Positions 8,782-17,632 of a stretch of DNA of 64,000 nucleotides are shown in pieces (the stretch's first letter is position 1; the number at the start of each line of letters is the position of its first letter). Made by a program: the position numbers and the translations under genes. The notes below the pieces were generated by a model, which did not search any database, was not told the DNA's origin, and saw only the letters and a program-made list of their open reading frames with translations. This DNA is from Galbitalea sp. SE-J8. GTDB lineage: Bacteria; Actinomycetota; Actinomycetes; Actinomycetales; Microbacteriaceae. Where the stretch lies: the NCBI RefSeq assembly GCF_030345695.1, contig NZ_JAUASV010000004.1, positions 62,001-126,000 on the forward strand, given 5' to 3'.

Positions 8782-9012
8782 ATGGGGCGAGGCCGTCAAA
8801 AGGCGAAGCACACCAAGGTCGCCCGGGAGCTGAAGTACTTCAGTCCCGACACGAACTATGGTGCCCTCGAAAAAGAGCTCGGCACGCCGGGCGGGTCGCA
8901 CTCGGGCGAGTGGCCCGAGTACGAGGACCCGCACGCCGACGAGTACGACGACGACACGGATGAGGACGAGACCGAGTCGGACGACTCGGTTCCGGAGCAC
9001 CGCACCGCGTAG
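8782..9012 (+). CDS. DUF3073 family protein
   Basis: A 76-residue protein of the actinobacterial DUF3073 family. The conserved N-terminus MGRGRQKAKHTKVAREL is strongly basic, the middle contains the family motif YFSPDTNYGALEKEL, and the C-terminal third is acidic. Basic head and acidic tail suggest nucleic-acid or protein contact, but no function is established. A GAGGGGGT ribosome binding site precedes the ATG. In streptomycetes this family lies next to purM, whereas here purM is 6.5 kb away, across the ROK-ABC-GH13 module. Confidence 0.88.
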   Translation: MGRGRQKAKHTKVARELKYFSPDTNYGALEKELGTPGGSHSGEWPEYEDPHADEYDDDTDEDETESDDSVPEHRTA

Positions 9013-9042
9013 CTCCTGTGCCACGACACCGGCGTGTCCGCC

Positions 9043-9048
9043 TAGGAT
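9043..9048 (+). promoter_or_regulatory. -10 hexamer TAGGAT before the ROK gene
   Basis: The hexamer ends seven bases before GTG 9056, the first codon of a tiny open frame that runs into the ROK start. The transcript would begin at 9056 or very near it. Confidence 0.5.
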
Positions 9049-9055
9049 GCCGCAC

Positions 9056-9082
9056 GTGATGTTCCCTCCAGTGCGCCTGTGA
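9056..9082 (+). CDS. Possible leaderless 8-codon upstream ORF coupled to the ROK gene
   Basis: GTG 9056 opens a frame of eight codons (MMFPPVRL) that ends in TGA at 9080-9082. That stop overlaps the ROK start codon in the sequence GTGA. The -10 TAGGAT places the transcript start at GTG 9056. Ribosomes starting on the leaderless end would finish exactly on the ROK start, which lacks a good ribosome binding site of its own. This is read from position only; it could also be plain leader sequence. Confidence 0.35.
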   Translation: MMFPPVRL

Positions 9083-10200
9083 AGTCCGCGGATACGGGTG
9101 CCGTCCGCGAGTTCAACGCCGCGTTGACGTTGCGCGCGCTGTTCGATTCGGATGCTCCGCTCACGAAGACACGCCTCCACGAGATCACGGGCCTCTCCCG
9201 TCGCACGCTCGATTTCATCCTCGCGGACCAGCTCGCCACCGGCTGGGCGCGGGAGGCCGTCGTCGCGAGCCCGACGGCCGGGGCAGGGCGACCGCCCCGC
9301 GGCTACGTCTTCCACGCGGCGAACACGCTCATCGCGGGCGTGCACATCGACCACCACGAGGTGCGCGCGGTCGTCGCCGACACTCGGGGCGAGGAACTCG
9401 GTGAATGCCGTCGCTCGGTGGCCAACTGGGCGAATCCGCGCCTCACGCTCGCCGAAGCCGCGGCGGCCCTGCACGCCGCGGCCGACGACGGCGGGGTGTC
9501 CATCGACGCCGTGCGAGCGGCCGGGATCGCGGTCGGCGGCGTGGTGGACGGGACCGGCCGCATCATCAGCACCTACGAGGGCCCCGGATGGGCGGGTGTC
9601 GATGTCGCGGGCGCCTTCGCGAGCCACATCGACGGAGCCGTCATCGTCGACAACGACGTGAACCTGGCCGCGATCGCCGAGCACTGGAAGGGCGCCGCAG
9701 CCGACCAATCCAGCTTCGTGTGGCTGCTCGCGGGCAGCCGCACCCGCGCCGGGATCGTGATCGACGGCCGGGCCTTCAGGGGCGCCAGGAGCGCGGCGGG
9801 CGAGAGCGTCGACGGCGACGGCTTCAACACGCGCGAGATGCGCCTGAACGAGATCGGCGGCCTGAGCTCGCCCGTCGCCGCGGAACGCGAGGCGGCGACC
9901 CTCGTGCTGCGGCGCGCTGAGTCGGGCGACAGCGCCGCGTTGCGCATCGTGGACGACTTCGCATCGTCGGCCAGCGTGCTCGTGCGCGCGCTCACCTGGG
10001 TCGTCGATCCGCCCCTCGTCGTGCTCGGCGGCGGCATCGAGCGCGCCGCGGCGCTGCTCGTGCCGCGCATCGAAGCCGCGTTCGCCGAGCGCGCACTTCC
10101 GCCGATCGAGATCCGCCCGTCGGCACTCGGCTGGGACGCTCCGCTGCTCGGCGCACTTCGGGTAGCGCAGGAGCACGCCAAGGGTGTGATCTTCGGCTGA
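9079..10200 (+). CDS. ROK-family transcriptional regulator
   Basis: A 373-residue protein with an N-terminal winged helix (about residues 8-60, LTKTRLHEITGLSRRTL) and a C-terminal ROK sugar-kinase-like domain. The nucleotide-site segment AGIAVGGVVDGTGRI and the DNDVN motif are present. The cysteine-rich zinc motif found in many ROK repressors (CGxxGCxE) is absent, as no cysteines occur in that region. It lies upstream of and co-oriented with an ABC importer and an alpha-glucosidase, so it probably represses them in response to a sugar. The GTG start has no obvious ribosome binding site and overlaps an upstream mini-frame. Confidence 0.85.
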   Translation: MKSADTGAVREFNAALTLRALFDSDAPLTKTRLHEITGLSRRTLDFILADQLATGWAREAVVASPTAGAGRPPRGYVFHAANTLIAGVHIDHHEVRAVVADTRGEELGECRRSVANWANPRLTLAEAAAALHAAADDGGVSIDAVRAAGIAVGGVVDGTGRIISTYEGPGWAGVDVAGAFASHIDGAVIVDNDVNLAAIAEHWKGAAADQSSFVWLLAGSRTRAGIVIDGRAFRGARSAAGESVDGDGFNTREMRLNEIGGLSSPVAAEREAATLVLRRAESGDSAALRIVDDFASSASVLVRALTWVVDPPLVVLGGGIERAAALLVPRIEAAFAERALPPIEIRPSALGWDAPLLGALRVAQEHAKGVIFG

Positions 10201-10208
10201 TCGCGCCA

Positions 10209-10230
10209 TTATGCGCATGAGGTCGCATAA
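10209..10230. promoter_or_regulatory. Inverted repeat TTATGCG-N8-CGCATAA, candidate operator
   Basis: Two perfect 7-base arms (10209-10215 and 10224-10230) flank an 8-base centre directly after the ROK stop codon. The sequence is unusually AT-rich for this genome. It is the best visible candidate for the ROK operator controlling the ABC-GH13 genes, although a terminator role cannot be excluded. Confidence 0.35.
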
Positions 10231-10268
10231 CTGCGGCCCGCGGCGCGCCGGCCTCCCGGTCTCCGTCG

Positions 10269-10286
10269 GGCCCGTTGATTCGGGCC
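10269..10286. terminator. Small hairpin GGCCCG-TTGATT-CGGGCC
   Basis: Six-base perfect arms around a six-base loop lie between the ROK gene and the lipoprotein gene. There is no U-tract. The rest of the 249-base gap (10201-10449) is comparatively AT-rich, with TACGTA and TTAATT words that may belong to the promoter. I see no thiamine riboswitch motifs in it. Confidence 0.25.
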
Positions 10287-10449
10287 GCGTGTTTCCGCTA
10301 CGTAACGAATGTCGCCCGTCTATTGCGGGCTAGTTAATTCAAACGTCCTGCGCAAAATTGGCCGCCAAGTCTCCCCTACAGTCCACATCGCGGGGCTGCA
10401 CGCACCCGTACCCGATCCGGTCCAGCCGGCCGTTCCGTTGAGGAGACAG

Positions 10450-11490
10450 ATGCCCTTCCACCCGTTCCGCGCGTCCGCGATCCGTCGCGGCGCCGTGGTC
10501 GCCCTTGCCGCGGCGACCGCGACCGCCCTGCTCGCGGGGTGTTCCTCGTCCGCCGACCCGACATCCGACGACTCGGCCGGGCCGATCGCCGTGAGCTATC
10601 AGACCTCGTGGCTTCCCAGCGTCGACTGGGCGGGGTCGTACCTCGCCGACGAGGACGGCTACTTCGCCGATCACGGCCTCGACGTCGACGTGCTCCCCGG
10701 CGGCCCGGACATCGCATCGGAGTCGCTCGTCGCCGCGGGCACCGCGACGATCGGCACGAGCGGCGCCGACAACGTGGCCCAGGCGAACGCGCAGGGCGCC
10801 GACCTCGTGATCGTCGGCGCCGACTTCCAGGCCAACCCCTTCGAGGTCACGTCGCTCGCGACCGCCCCGCTCGCCGAGCCGAGCGACATGGTGGGCAAGA
10901 AGATCGGCGTCGCGACCGGCAACACGGTGCCGTTCCAGGCCTTCCTCACGGCGAACGGCCTCTCCGACAAGGACCTGACGATCGTGCCGGTCGGCTTCGA
11001 CCTCTCGCCGCTCACGAGCGGCGAGGTCGACGGCATCGTCTCGTTCACCAGCGGGCGCACGGTGACGCTCGCCGGCCAGGGCATCGACGCGGTCGGCATG
11101 CGGTTCCAGGACTTCGGAATGCCCATGCTCTCGCACGTGTACTTCACCACCCGGGACGAGCTGAAGAGCCACCGTGACTCGATCGTCGGCTTCATCGCCG
11201 CTCAGATTCAGGGTTGGGATGCCGCGATCGCCGACCCGCAGGCGGCCGTCGACCTCACGATGAAGAAGTACGGCACCGATCAGGGGCTCGATGCGACGAC
11301 CCAGGCCGCGCAGCTGACGTTCGACATCGACTCCATGGCGACCCCGGACGACAAGATCATCTGGATGTCCGACGACGCGATCGCCGACTCCGTCGCCACC
11401 CTCTCGTCGCTGGGCATCGACGGCGTGTCCGCCGACCTCTTCGACAACTCGGTCGTCAAGGACGCCTACGCGGAGCTCGGCGACCAGTGA
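10450..11490 (+). CDS. ABC transporter substrate-binding lipoprotein (NMT1/THI5/SsuA type)
   Basis: A 346-residue lipoprotein with signal peptide and lipobox LAGC (Cys31). The mature part begins with [23 protein letters not shown], a pattern typical of the NMT1/THI5-like family that binds pyrimidines, sulfonates, nitrate or taurine rather than sugars. The ATG at 10450 has an AGGAGACAG ribosome binding site. The gene overlaps the ATPase gene by four bases (GTGA). It lies in one run with a ROK regulator and an alpha-glucosidase, so the ligand might be a glucoside with a non-sugar part; this is conjecture. Confidence 0.85.
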   Translation: MPFHPFRASAIRRGAVVALAAATATALLAGCSSSADPTSDDSAGPIAVSYQTSWLPSVDWAGSYLADEDGYFADHGLDVDVLPGGPDIASESLVAAGTATIGTSGADNVAQANAQGADLVIVGADFQANPFEVTSLATAPLAEPSDMVGKKIGVATGNTVPFQAFLTANGLSDKDLTIVPVGFDLSPLTSGEVDGIVSFTSGRTVTLAGQGIDAVGMRFQDFGMPMLSHVYFTTRDELKSHRDSIVGFIAAQIQGWDAAIADPQAAVDLTMKKYGTDQGLDATTQAAQLTFDIDSMATPDDKIIWMSDDAIADSVATLSSLGIDGVSADLFDNSVVKDAYAELGDQ

Positions 11491-12290
11491 GCGCCACGAC
11501 CGCCGCCGCCCCGATCGGCGGATCGGGCGAGGGCTTCCGCCTCACCGGGGTCACCAAGACCTACGGGCGGGCCACGGACCGGGTCGCGGCGGTCGATGGG
11601 ATCGACCTCACGACGGGCCGGGGAACGTTCATCGCGCTCCTCGGCCCGTCCGGCTGCGGCAAGTCGACGCTGTTGCGCATGCTCGCCGACCTGGAAGAGC
11701 CGACGAGCGGCACCGTGAGCGTGAACGGCCTGCCGAGTGCCGATCTCCGACGCACCCACCAGATCGGCCTCGCGCTGCAGGACGCGTCGCTGTTCCCGTG
11801 GAAGTCGGTGCGCGACAACATCCGCCTTCCCCGCCAGCTCATGCACCTGAACATCCCCGAGTCGCGGGTCACGGAGCTCATCGACCTCGTCGGTCTCACC
11901 GGCTTCGAGAGGGCCCGGCCCGCGCAGCTGTCCGGCGGCATGCGTCAGCGGGTGGCGATCGCTCGCGCCCTCGTCACCGAGCCGAGCGTGCTCCTGCTCG
12001 ACGAGCCGTTCGGCGCGCTCGACGAGATCACCCGCCGGCGGCTCAATCTCGAGCTGCAGCGCATCTGGACGGAGCGGCCGAGCACGACCCTGCTCGTGAC
12101 CCACTCCGTGTCGGAGGCGGCGTTCCTCGCCGACCGCGTCATCGTCATGTCGCCTCGCCCCGGACGCATCGTCGCCGACGTGACCGTGCCCCTCCCGCGC
12201 CCGCGCGACGAGTCCGTTCTGCGCGCTCCCGAGTTCCACGCCCTGTGCGACGAGCTGTCGGCCGCGCTGCACCCCGGGGTGCCGGCGTGA
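11487..12290 (+). CDS. ABC transporter ATP-binding protein (SsuB/ThiZ type)
   Basis: A 267-residue ATPase with Walker [10 protein letters not shown] (near residue 53), signature LSGGMRQR (near 147) and Walker [13 protein letters not shown] (near 168), followed by a switch His in [12 protein letters not shown]. The '[10 protein letters not shown]' segment is typical of nitrate/sulfonate/taurine-type importers. The GTG start overlaps the binding-protein stop, and its own stop overlaps the permease start. It drives uptake by the double permease next to it. Confidence 0.92.
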   Translation: MSATTAAAPIGGSGEGFRLTGVTKTYGRATDRVAAVDGIDLTTGRGTFIALLGPSGCGKSTLLRMLADLEEPTSGTVSVNGLPSADLRRTHQIGLALQDASLFPWKSVRDNIRLPRQLMHLNIPESRVTELIDLVGLTGFERARPAQLSGGMRQRVAIARALVTEPSVLLLDEPFGALDEITRRRLNLELQRIWTERPSTTLLVTHSVSEAAFLADRVIVMSPRPGRIVADVTVPLPRPRDESVLRAPEFHALCDELSAALHPGVPA

Positions 12291-13876
12291 CCGCTACGAG
12301 TGTGGCGCGCATCCGCTCTCTGCCCGGCGCGGGGGTCGCCGTGCCGATCGCCGCCGCTGCCGCACTGCTCGTGCTGTGGCAGGTCGCGGCGGTCACGGTG
12401 CTCGCGGGGAAGGGCGTGATCGCGGCTCCCAGCGCGATCATCGGCGAGATCGCCGGGCGACCGGCCGTCTACGCGACGGCCATCGGCGCGACCGTGTCGA
12501 TCGCCGCGATCGGCTGGCTCGCGGGCAATGCCCTCGCGATCGTGAGCGCGCTCGTCTTCGTGCAGTTCCGCGTCGCCGAGCGCCTGCTGCTCGGCGTCGC
12601 AGTCGCCCTGGTGTGCGTCCCGCTCGTCGCGATCATGCCCATCCTGCAGATCGCGTTCGATCCGACCACCACACGAATCGTGCTCGCGGCGATCGCCGCC
12701 TACTTCCCGACGCTCATCTCGACGATGGTCGGACTGCGGAGCGCGGACCCGAATCAGCTCACGATGTACTCGTCATGGGGCGCCTCGCGGTTGCAGGCAC
12801 TGCTCGGCGTGCGCGTGCGCAACGCGCTGCCCGGACTGTTCGCGGGCCTGCAGGTCGCTGCACCAGCGGCGCTGCTCGGCGCGATCCTCGGCGAGTTCAT
12901 CGGCGCCCGGGCCGGCCTCGGCACGCTCATCGTCACCGGCCTGTTCACGCTCGACCTCGATATGACCTGGGCCGTCGCCGTCATCACGACCGCGATCACG
13001 ACCACGCTGTTCTGGGCGATCGGCGCGATCGGCCGCCGTCTCACCCCGTGGGCGTCCACGATGTCGACGGGCGCCCCTCCCACCGCCGCGGTCGGCGGCG
13101 GCGCGAGGCGCGCACTCGTCGGTCTGGCGTTCGCGCTGGCGTCCATCGCGCTCGTTCTCGCCGCCTGGTGGGGATTCATCGCGGGCTTCGGCCTGAGCCC
13201 GTTCTTCGCGAAGACCCCGCTCGACGTGCTCGACTACCTGTTCCGGTCGGCGGGTGCCGCCGACAACCGCGCGATCATCGCCGCTGGGCTGTGCACGACC
13301 CTCGTGCACACGTTCGTCGGCTACACCGTCGGACTGGTCGTCGGCATCGTCACGGCGATCGTGTTCGTGGCGACACCGCCCGTCGAGCGCGCCGCCCTGC
13401 CTGTGCTCATGATGCTGCGGTCCGTGCCGCTCCCCGTGCTGCTCCCGCTCGTCATCATCGCCTTCGGCCGCGGTCTCGCGGGCGTCGCCGTCATCACCGC
13501 GATCGTGACGTTCTTCCCGACGCTCGCGAACACCGCCGCCGGCCTGCACCGCACTCCGCCCGACGCCCTGCTGCTGGCTCGCAGCTACGCGGCCGGGCCG
13601 CTGTCCACGTTCTGGCGCGTCCGCCTACCGTTCGCGGTGCCGTCGATGCTCGCCTCGGCGCGGATCGCCGCCCCCGCCGCGGTCCTCGCGTCGACGCTCG
13701 CCGAGTGGCTCGCGACCGGCGACGGCCTCGGCCACCTCATGGTGTCCGCACGTGCGAGTCAGCTGTTCAGCCAGCTCTGGTCGGCCGCGGTCGTCCTGAC
13801 CGTCGTCTCGGTCGTCTTCTACGCGATCGTCTCCCGCGCCGAGCGCACCGTGCTGGCGCGCTTCGGCGCCGCCTGA
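12287..13876 (+). CDS. ABC transporter permease with two fused permease domains
   Basis: A 529-residue membrane protein made of two complete permease domains in one chain: residues about 15-255 and about 275-525. Each half has its own EAA-like loop ([18 protein letters not shown] and [19 protein letters not shown]). The fusion makes an obligate pseudo-heterodimeric channel, an arrangement known in thiamine-precursor-type importers. It starts by GTGA overlap with the ATPase gene and is followed 39 bases later by an alpha-glucosidase gene. Confidence 0.9.
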   Translation: MTATSVARIRSLPGAGVAVPIAAAAALLVLWQVAAVTVLAGKGVIAAPSAIIGEIAGRPAVYATAIGATVSIAAIGWLAGNALAIVSALVFVQFRVAERLLLGVAVALVCVPLVAIMPILQIAFDPTTTRIVLAAIAAYFPTLISTMVGLRSADPNQLTMYSSWGASRLQALLGVRVRNALPGLFAGLQVAAPAALLGAILGEFIGARAGLGTLIVTGLFTLDLDMTWAVAVITTAITTTLFWAIGAIGRRLTPWASTMSTGAPPTAAVGGGARRALVGLAFALASIALVLAAWWGFIAGFGLSPFFAKTPLDVLDYLFRSAGAADNRAIIAAGLCTTLVHTFVGYTVGLVVGIVTAIVFVATPPVERAALPVLMMLRSVPLPVLLPLVIIAFGRGLAGVAVITAIVTFFPTLANTAAGLHRTPPDALLLARSYAAGPLSTFWRVRLPFAVPSMLASARIAAPAAVLASTLAEWLATGDGLGHLMVSARASQLFSQLWSAAVVLTVVSVVFYAIVSRAERTVLARFGAA

Positions 13877-13915
13877 ACGCCGACCCACCCTCCCTCGAAT
13901 CGAAAGAGCACCACC

Positions 13916-15559
13916 ATGTCCGCACCCTGGTGGCGGGATGCCGTCATCTACCAGATCTATCCCAGCTCGTTCGCCGACTCGACCGGCTCGGGGATCGGCG
14001 ACCTGCCCGGCATCACCGCGCGGCTCGACGCGATCGCCGAACTCGGCGTCGACGGGATCTGGCTCTCGCCGTTCTACCCCTCGCCGCGCGACGACCACGG
14101 CTACGACGTCGCGGACTACTGCGACATCGACCCGGTCTTCGGCACGCTCGCCGACTTCTCGGCACTCGTCGATCGGACGCACGACCTCGGCCTCCGCCTC
14201 GTCATCGACATCGTCCCCAACCACACGTCGTCGTCGCATCGCTGGTTCCAGGACGCGCTCGCATCACCGCCGGGCAGCCCGGCGCGAGCCCGGTACTTCT
14301 TCCGCGACGGACGCGGCGAGCACGGCGAGCTGCCGCCCAACAACTGGCGATCGGCGTTCGGCGGCGGCGCGTGGACCCGCGTGATCGAAGCGGACGGCAG
14401 TGCCGGCCAGTGGTATCTGCACATGTTCGCGCCGAGCCAGCCCGACCTCGACTGGCGCAACGGCGAGGTCGCGGACGAGTTCGACCGCGTGTTCCGGTTC
14501 TGGCTCGACCGCGGAGTCGACGGCTTCCGCATCGACGTGGCGCACGGCATGATCAAGGCCGAGGGGTTGCCCGACGAGGTGTTCCGGGACGACACCATGG
14601 GTCTCAGCGAGCTCGACGCGTACCACCCCCCGCAGTGGGCGCAGCCCGAGGTGCACGACATCGTGCGTCGCTGGCGTCGCACCGTGGACGAGTATCCCGG
14701 GGACCGTCTGCTGTGCGCCGAGGCCTGGCTCAAGCCGATCGCGGCGCTCGCGCAGTGGGCTCGCCCGGACGAGATGCAGCACGCGTTCAACTTCCCCTAT
14801 CTCACGACCCCGTGGTCGGCATCCGCTCTTCGCGACGTCGTCACGGAGACGCTCGCAGCGTTCGACGCCGTCGGGGCCGCCTCCACGTGGGTGCTCTCCA
14901 ACCACGACCTCGTGCGCCACGCGACGCGCCTCGCGGTGCCGGGGCCGTTCGTCATGGGCGACGGCATCGGCCCGCGCTCGCCGAACCGCGGCCACGACCC
15001 CGCCGAAGGGCTGCGCCGCGCCCGCGCGGCGACCGCGATCATGCTCGCCCTCCCGGGCAGCGCCTACGTCTACCAGGGCGAGGAGCTCGGCCTGCCCGAG
15101 GTCATCGATCTGCCCGACGACGCGCGACAGGATCCGACGTTCTTCCGGTCGGGCGGCGCGAGCTACGGACGCGACGGATGCCGCGTGCCGATCCCCTGGG
15201 AGGCCGACGCCCCCGGCTACGGCTTCAGCCCGACCGGCGCGTCCTGGTTGCCGCAGCCCGCGGACTGGGCGCCGCACGCCCGCGACGTGCAGCGGGCAGA
15301 ACCCGACTCGACGCTCCACCTGTACCGGCGACTGCTCGCGGAACGCCGCCGACGATCGCTCGGCACGGCGGAGTTGCGCTGGCTCGACAGCGGCGCGGAC
15401 GTGCTGGCGTTCACCGTCGGCGCCGTGACCGTGATCGCGAACCTGGGCTCGTCGCCGGTGCCCCTGCCGAACGGTCGTGTGCTCGTGTCGAGCTCCCCCG
15501 GGGTCGACGCGGAGCTGCCGCCATCGACCGCGGTGTGGCTGGCGCCCCAGCCGGCGTAG
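13916..15559 (+). CDS. Alpha-glucosidase, glycoside hydrolase family 13
   Basis: A 547-residue cytoplasmic GH13 enzyme without signal peptide. The conserved regions are DIVPNH (region I), GFRIDVAHG with nucleophile Asp207 (II), LLCAEAW with acid/base Glu269 (III) and SNHD with Asp331 (IV). The QPDLDW segment is shared with alpha-glucosidases and oligo-1,6-glucosidases that act on short substrates. It follows the ABC importer on the same strand and probably releases glucose from the imported compound. It converges on purM, with only five bases between the stop codons. Confidence 0.9.
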   Translation: MSAPWWRDAVIYQIYPSSFADSTGSGIGDLPGITARLDAIAELGVDGIWLSPFYPSPRDDHGYDVADYCDIDPVFGTLADFSALVDRTHDLGLRLVIDIVPNHTSSSHRWFQDALASPPGSPARARYFFRDGRGEHGELPPNNWRSAFGGGAWTRVIEADGSAGQWYLHMFAPSQPDLDWRNGEVADEFDRVFRFWLDRGVDGFRIDVAHGMIKAEGLPDEVFRDDTMGLSELDAYHPPQWAQPEVHDIVRRWRRTVDEYPGDRLLCAEAWLKPIAALAQWARPDEMQHAFNFPYLTTPWSASALRDVVTETLAAFDAVGAASTWVLSNHDLVRHATRLAVPGPFVMGDGIGPRSPNRGHDPAEGLRRARAATAIMLALPGSAYVYQGEELGLPEVIDLPDDARQDPTFFRSGGASYGRDGCRVPIPWEADAPGYGFSPTGASWLPQPADWAPHARDVQRAEPDSTLHLYRRLLAERRRRSLGTAELRWLDSGADVLAFTVGAVTVIANLGSSPVPLPNGRVLVSSSPGVDAELPPSTAVWLAPQPA

Positions 15560-15564
15560 GCGCC

Positions 15565-16680
15565 TCAGCCGGCGTAAGCGCCGACGAGGCGCACCGCGCC
15601 GCCGTCGACGCCCTTCGCTCCCTGCTCGAAGCCGACGAGGTCGCGCGCGGTCGTCGACACCGTTCCCGCGACCCACGCCGGGATGCCGTCGAGCGCGAGC
15701 TTCGAGACGATCCCGTCGACCGCGTGCGGGGCGACGACCGCGATCATGCCGATGCCGAGGTTCCAGGTGCCCTCGGCATCCGTCAGCGCCATGCCGCCGA
15801 GGCTCGCGAGCACGCGGAACACGGGGCTCGGCGACCACGACGACCGGTCGAGCTCCGCCCACGAGCCGACGGGCAGCACGCGTGCGAGGTTCGCGGCGAT
15901 GCCGCCGCCGGTCACGTGGGACAGCGCGTGCACCGCGCCGCCGAGCTGCGGGTCGCTGAGCAGGCGCAGCAGCGGGGCGGTGTAGAGCCGGGTGGGCTCG
16001 AGCAGCACCTCGCCGACCACGCCGCCGAGCTCCGCGGACGTGTCGCGGTAGCCGAGGCCGCGCTGGGCGAGGATGTGCCGCACGAGCGAGTAGCCGTTCG
16101 AGTGCAGCCCCGAGGAACCGAGGGCGACCACGACGTCGCCGTCCGCGACGCGGTCCGGGCCGAGCACCGCATCCGCTTCGACCGCGCCGACCGCGGCGCC
16201 CGCGACGTCGTAGTCGTCGGGACCGAGCAGGCCCGGGTGCTCGGCGGTCTCGCCGCCGACGAGCGCGGTGCGCGTCTCGGCACAGGCCCGCGCGATGCCC
16301 GCGACGATGTCGGCGATCCGCTCGGGCACGACCTTGCCGCACGCGATGTAGTCGGTCATGAACAGGGGCCTCGCGCCGACCACGACGATGTCGTCGACGA
16401 CCATGCCGACGAGGTCCTGGCCGATCGTGTCGTGCTTGTCGAGCGCCTGGGCGATCGCGACCTTCGTGCCCACGCCGTCCGTCGACGTCGCGAGGAGCGG
16501 GCGGCGGTACGCCCGGAGGGCGCTCGCGTCGAAGAGTCCCGCGAAGCCGCCGACACCGCCGAGCACCTCGGGGCCGTGCGTGCGCCCCACCGCCGACTTC
16601 ATGAGCTCGACCGCGAGGTCGCCGGCCGCGGTGTCGACCCCGGCATCCGTGTACGGGTTGGCCGGCGGGTTCGCGTTCAC
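15565..16680 (-). CDS. purM: Phosphoribosylformylglycinamidine cyclo-ligase
   Basis: A 371-residue AIR synthetase that closes the imidazole ring in purine synthesis (FGAM plus ATP to AIR). The N-terminal YTDAGVDTAAGDLAVELMK and the LLATSTDGVGTK and VVDDIVVVGARPL segments are family hallmarks. I chose GTG 16680 because the hexamer TAGCGT sits seven bases upstream, as for other leaderless genes here; another in-frame GTG lies at 16689, inside the -10 spacer. It runs opposite to purF, with a regulator-SDR pair between them. Confidence 0.93.
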   Translation of the reverse strand: MNANPPANPYTDAGVDTAAGDLAVELMKSAVGRTHGPEVLGGVGGFAGLFDASALRAYRRPLLATSTDGVGTKVAIAQALDKHDTIGQDLVGMVVDDIVVVGARPLFMTDYIACGKVVPERIADIVAGIARACAETRTALVGGETAEHPGLLGPDDYDVAGAAVGAVEADAVLGPDRVADGDVVVALGSSGLHSNGYSLVRHILAQRGLGYRDTSAELGGVVGEVLLEPTRLYTAPLLRLLSDPQLGGAVHALSHVTGGGIAANLARVLPVGSWAELDRSSWSPSPVFRVLASLGGMALTDAEGTWNLGIGMIAVVAPHAVDGIVSKLALDGIPAWVAGTVSTTARDLVGFEQGAKGVDGGAVRLVGAYAG

Positions 16681-16687
16681 GGCGTCC

Positions 16688-16693
16688 ACGCTA
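16688..16693 (-). promoter_or_regulatory. -10 hexamer TAGCGT of purM, overlapping the upstream stop codon
   Basis: The first three bases of the hexamer are the TAG stop codon of the XRE regulator gene. Seven bases separate it from the purM GTG. Confidence 0.5.
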
Positions 16694-17530
16694 GCGGCTG
16701 AGCGCCTGCGTGCCGATGACGGCGAGGAGCGCGAGCTTCTCGGCATCCGTCGTCCCCGGCCTGGCGGTGAACACGAGCAGACGCTGCTGCGTCTCGGTGT
16801 CGAGGAGCGTCTGGCAGTCGAGCGTCATGATGCCGACCTCCGGATGCTGCAGCCGCTTGGAGAGCGGGTGCTTCTCCGCCACGTCCTGCCGCGCCCACAG
16901 TGTCGCGAACTCGGGCGAGCGCGCGAGCAGATCTCCCACGATCTCGCCCGCGCGCGAGGAGCGGCCGGAGCGGGCGTAGACGGACCGGAGCTGGGCGACG
17001 AAGGTCGCGCCGCGCTCGTCGTGATCGTCCTCGGGATAGACCTCGCGCGACACCGGGTCGGAGAACCAGGCGTGCACCGTCGAGCGCCCGAGCCCCGCGA
17101 TCCGCGTGCGATCGCCGAACAGGCTGCGGGCGAGCGGCGTCTGCACGAGCACCTCCCCGAGCTCGGACATCACCTGCGCCGGCGAGTCGACGAGTCGATC
17201 GAGGATGCGGAGCATGCCCGGCGAGACGTGGTCCGAGACGCCGAGCCGCTCGGGAGCGGGGTGCCCCGCGAGCCGGAACAGGTGGTCGCGCTCGGCGGCG
17301 TCCAGCCGCAGTGCTCGCGCGAGCGCCGAGAGCATCTGGTCGGAGGGCTGCGAGCCGCGCGCCTGCTCGAGCCGGTTGAGGTAGTCGGTCGACATGCCCG
17401 CGAGCGCGGCGACCTCCTCGCGCCGCAGCCCACTCGTGCGGCGGCGCGGTCCGCGCGGCAGCCCGACGTCCTCCGGCCGCAGCGCCTCGCGGCGCGCGCG
17501 GAGGAAGGCGGCGAGTTCGGGGCGATCCAC
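16691..17530 (-). CDS. XRE-family regulator with MmyB-like ligand-binding domain
   Basis: A 279-residue regulator. The N-terminal helix-turn-helix spans about residues 35-75 (RREEVAALAGMSTDYLNRLEQ), and the rest matches the MmyB-type ligand-binding domain (for example GRSTVHAWFSDPVSREVYP), a PAS-like fold thought to bind fatty acids or other small ligands. The GTG start at 17530 was chosen because the upstream extension is out of character. It is transcribed divergently from a short-chain dehydrogenase gene, the usual partner and likely target of such regulators. A 15-base dyad sits between them. Confidence 0.87.
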   Translation of the reverse strand: MDRPELAAFLRARREALRPEDVGLPRGPRRRTSGLRREEVAALAGMSTDYLNRLEQARGSQPSDQMLSALARALRLDAAERDHLFRLAGHPAPERLGVSDHVSPGMLRILDRLVDSPAQVMSELGEVLVQTPLARSLFGDRTRIAGLGRSTVHAWFSDPVSREVYPEDDHDERGATFVAQLRSVYARSGRSSRAGEIVGDLLARSPEFATLWARQDVAEKHPLSKRLQHPEVGIMTLDCQTLLDTETQQRLLVFTARPGTTDAEKLALLAVIGTQALSR

Positions 17531-17566
17531 GCTGCCTATGCTCCGCGCCGCCCGCGCCCGGATCAA

Positions 17567-17581
17567 GGGAGCGGCGCTCCC
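17567..17581. promoter_or_regulatory. Dyad GGGAGC-GGC-GCTCCC, candidate operator
   Basis: Perfect six-base arms lie in the 102-base space between the divergent regulator and SDR genes, where an autoregulatory site would be expected. High GC makes chance dyads common, so confidence is low. Confidence 0.3.
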
Positions 17582-17632
17582 CCGATGCGCGCGGCCTGGA
17601 TGCGCTGCTCGCCGGCGCGCATCGTGGCGGGC

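Noticed and set aside
10201-10449. Thiamine (TPP) riboswitch upstream of the NMT1-type lipoprotein
   Set aside because: I looked for the CTGAGA and ACCTGATC-type conserved elements and did not find them; only small dyads are present.
15565-16746. Longer purM form starting at 16746
   Set aside because: The extra residues are low-complexity Arg/Ser and overlap the upstream regulator's coding sequence; GTG 16680 fits the promoter spacing and the family N-terminus.
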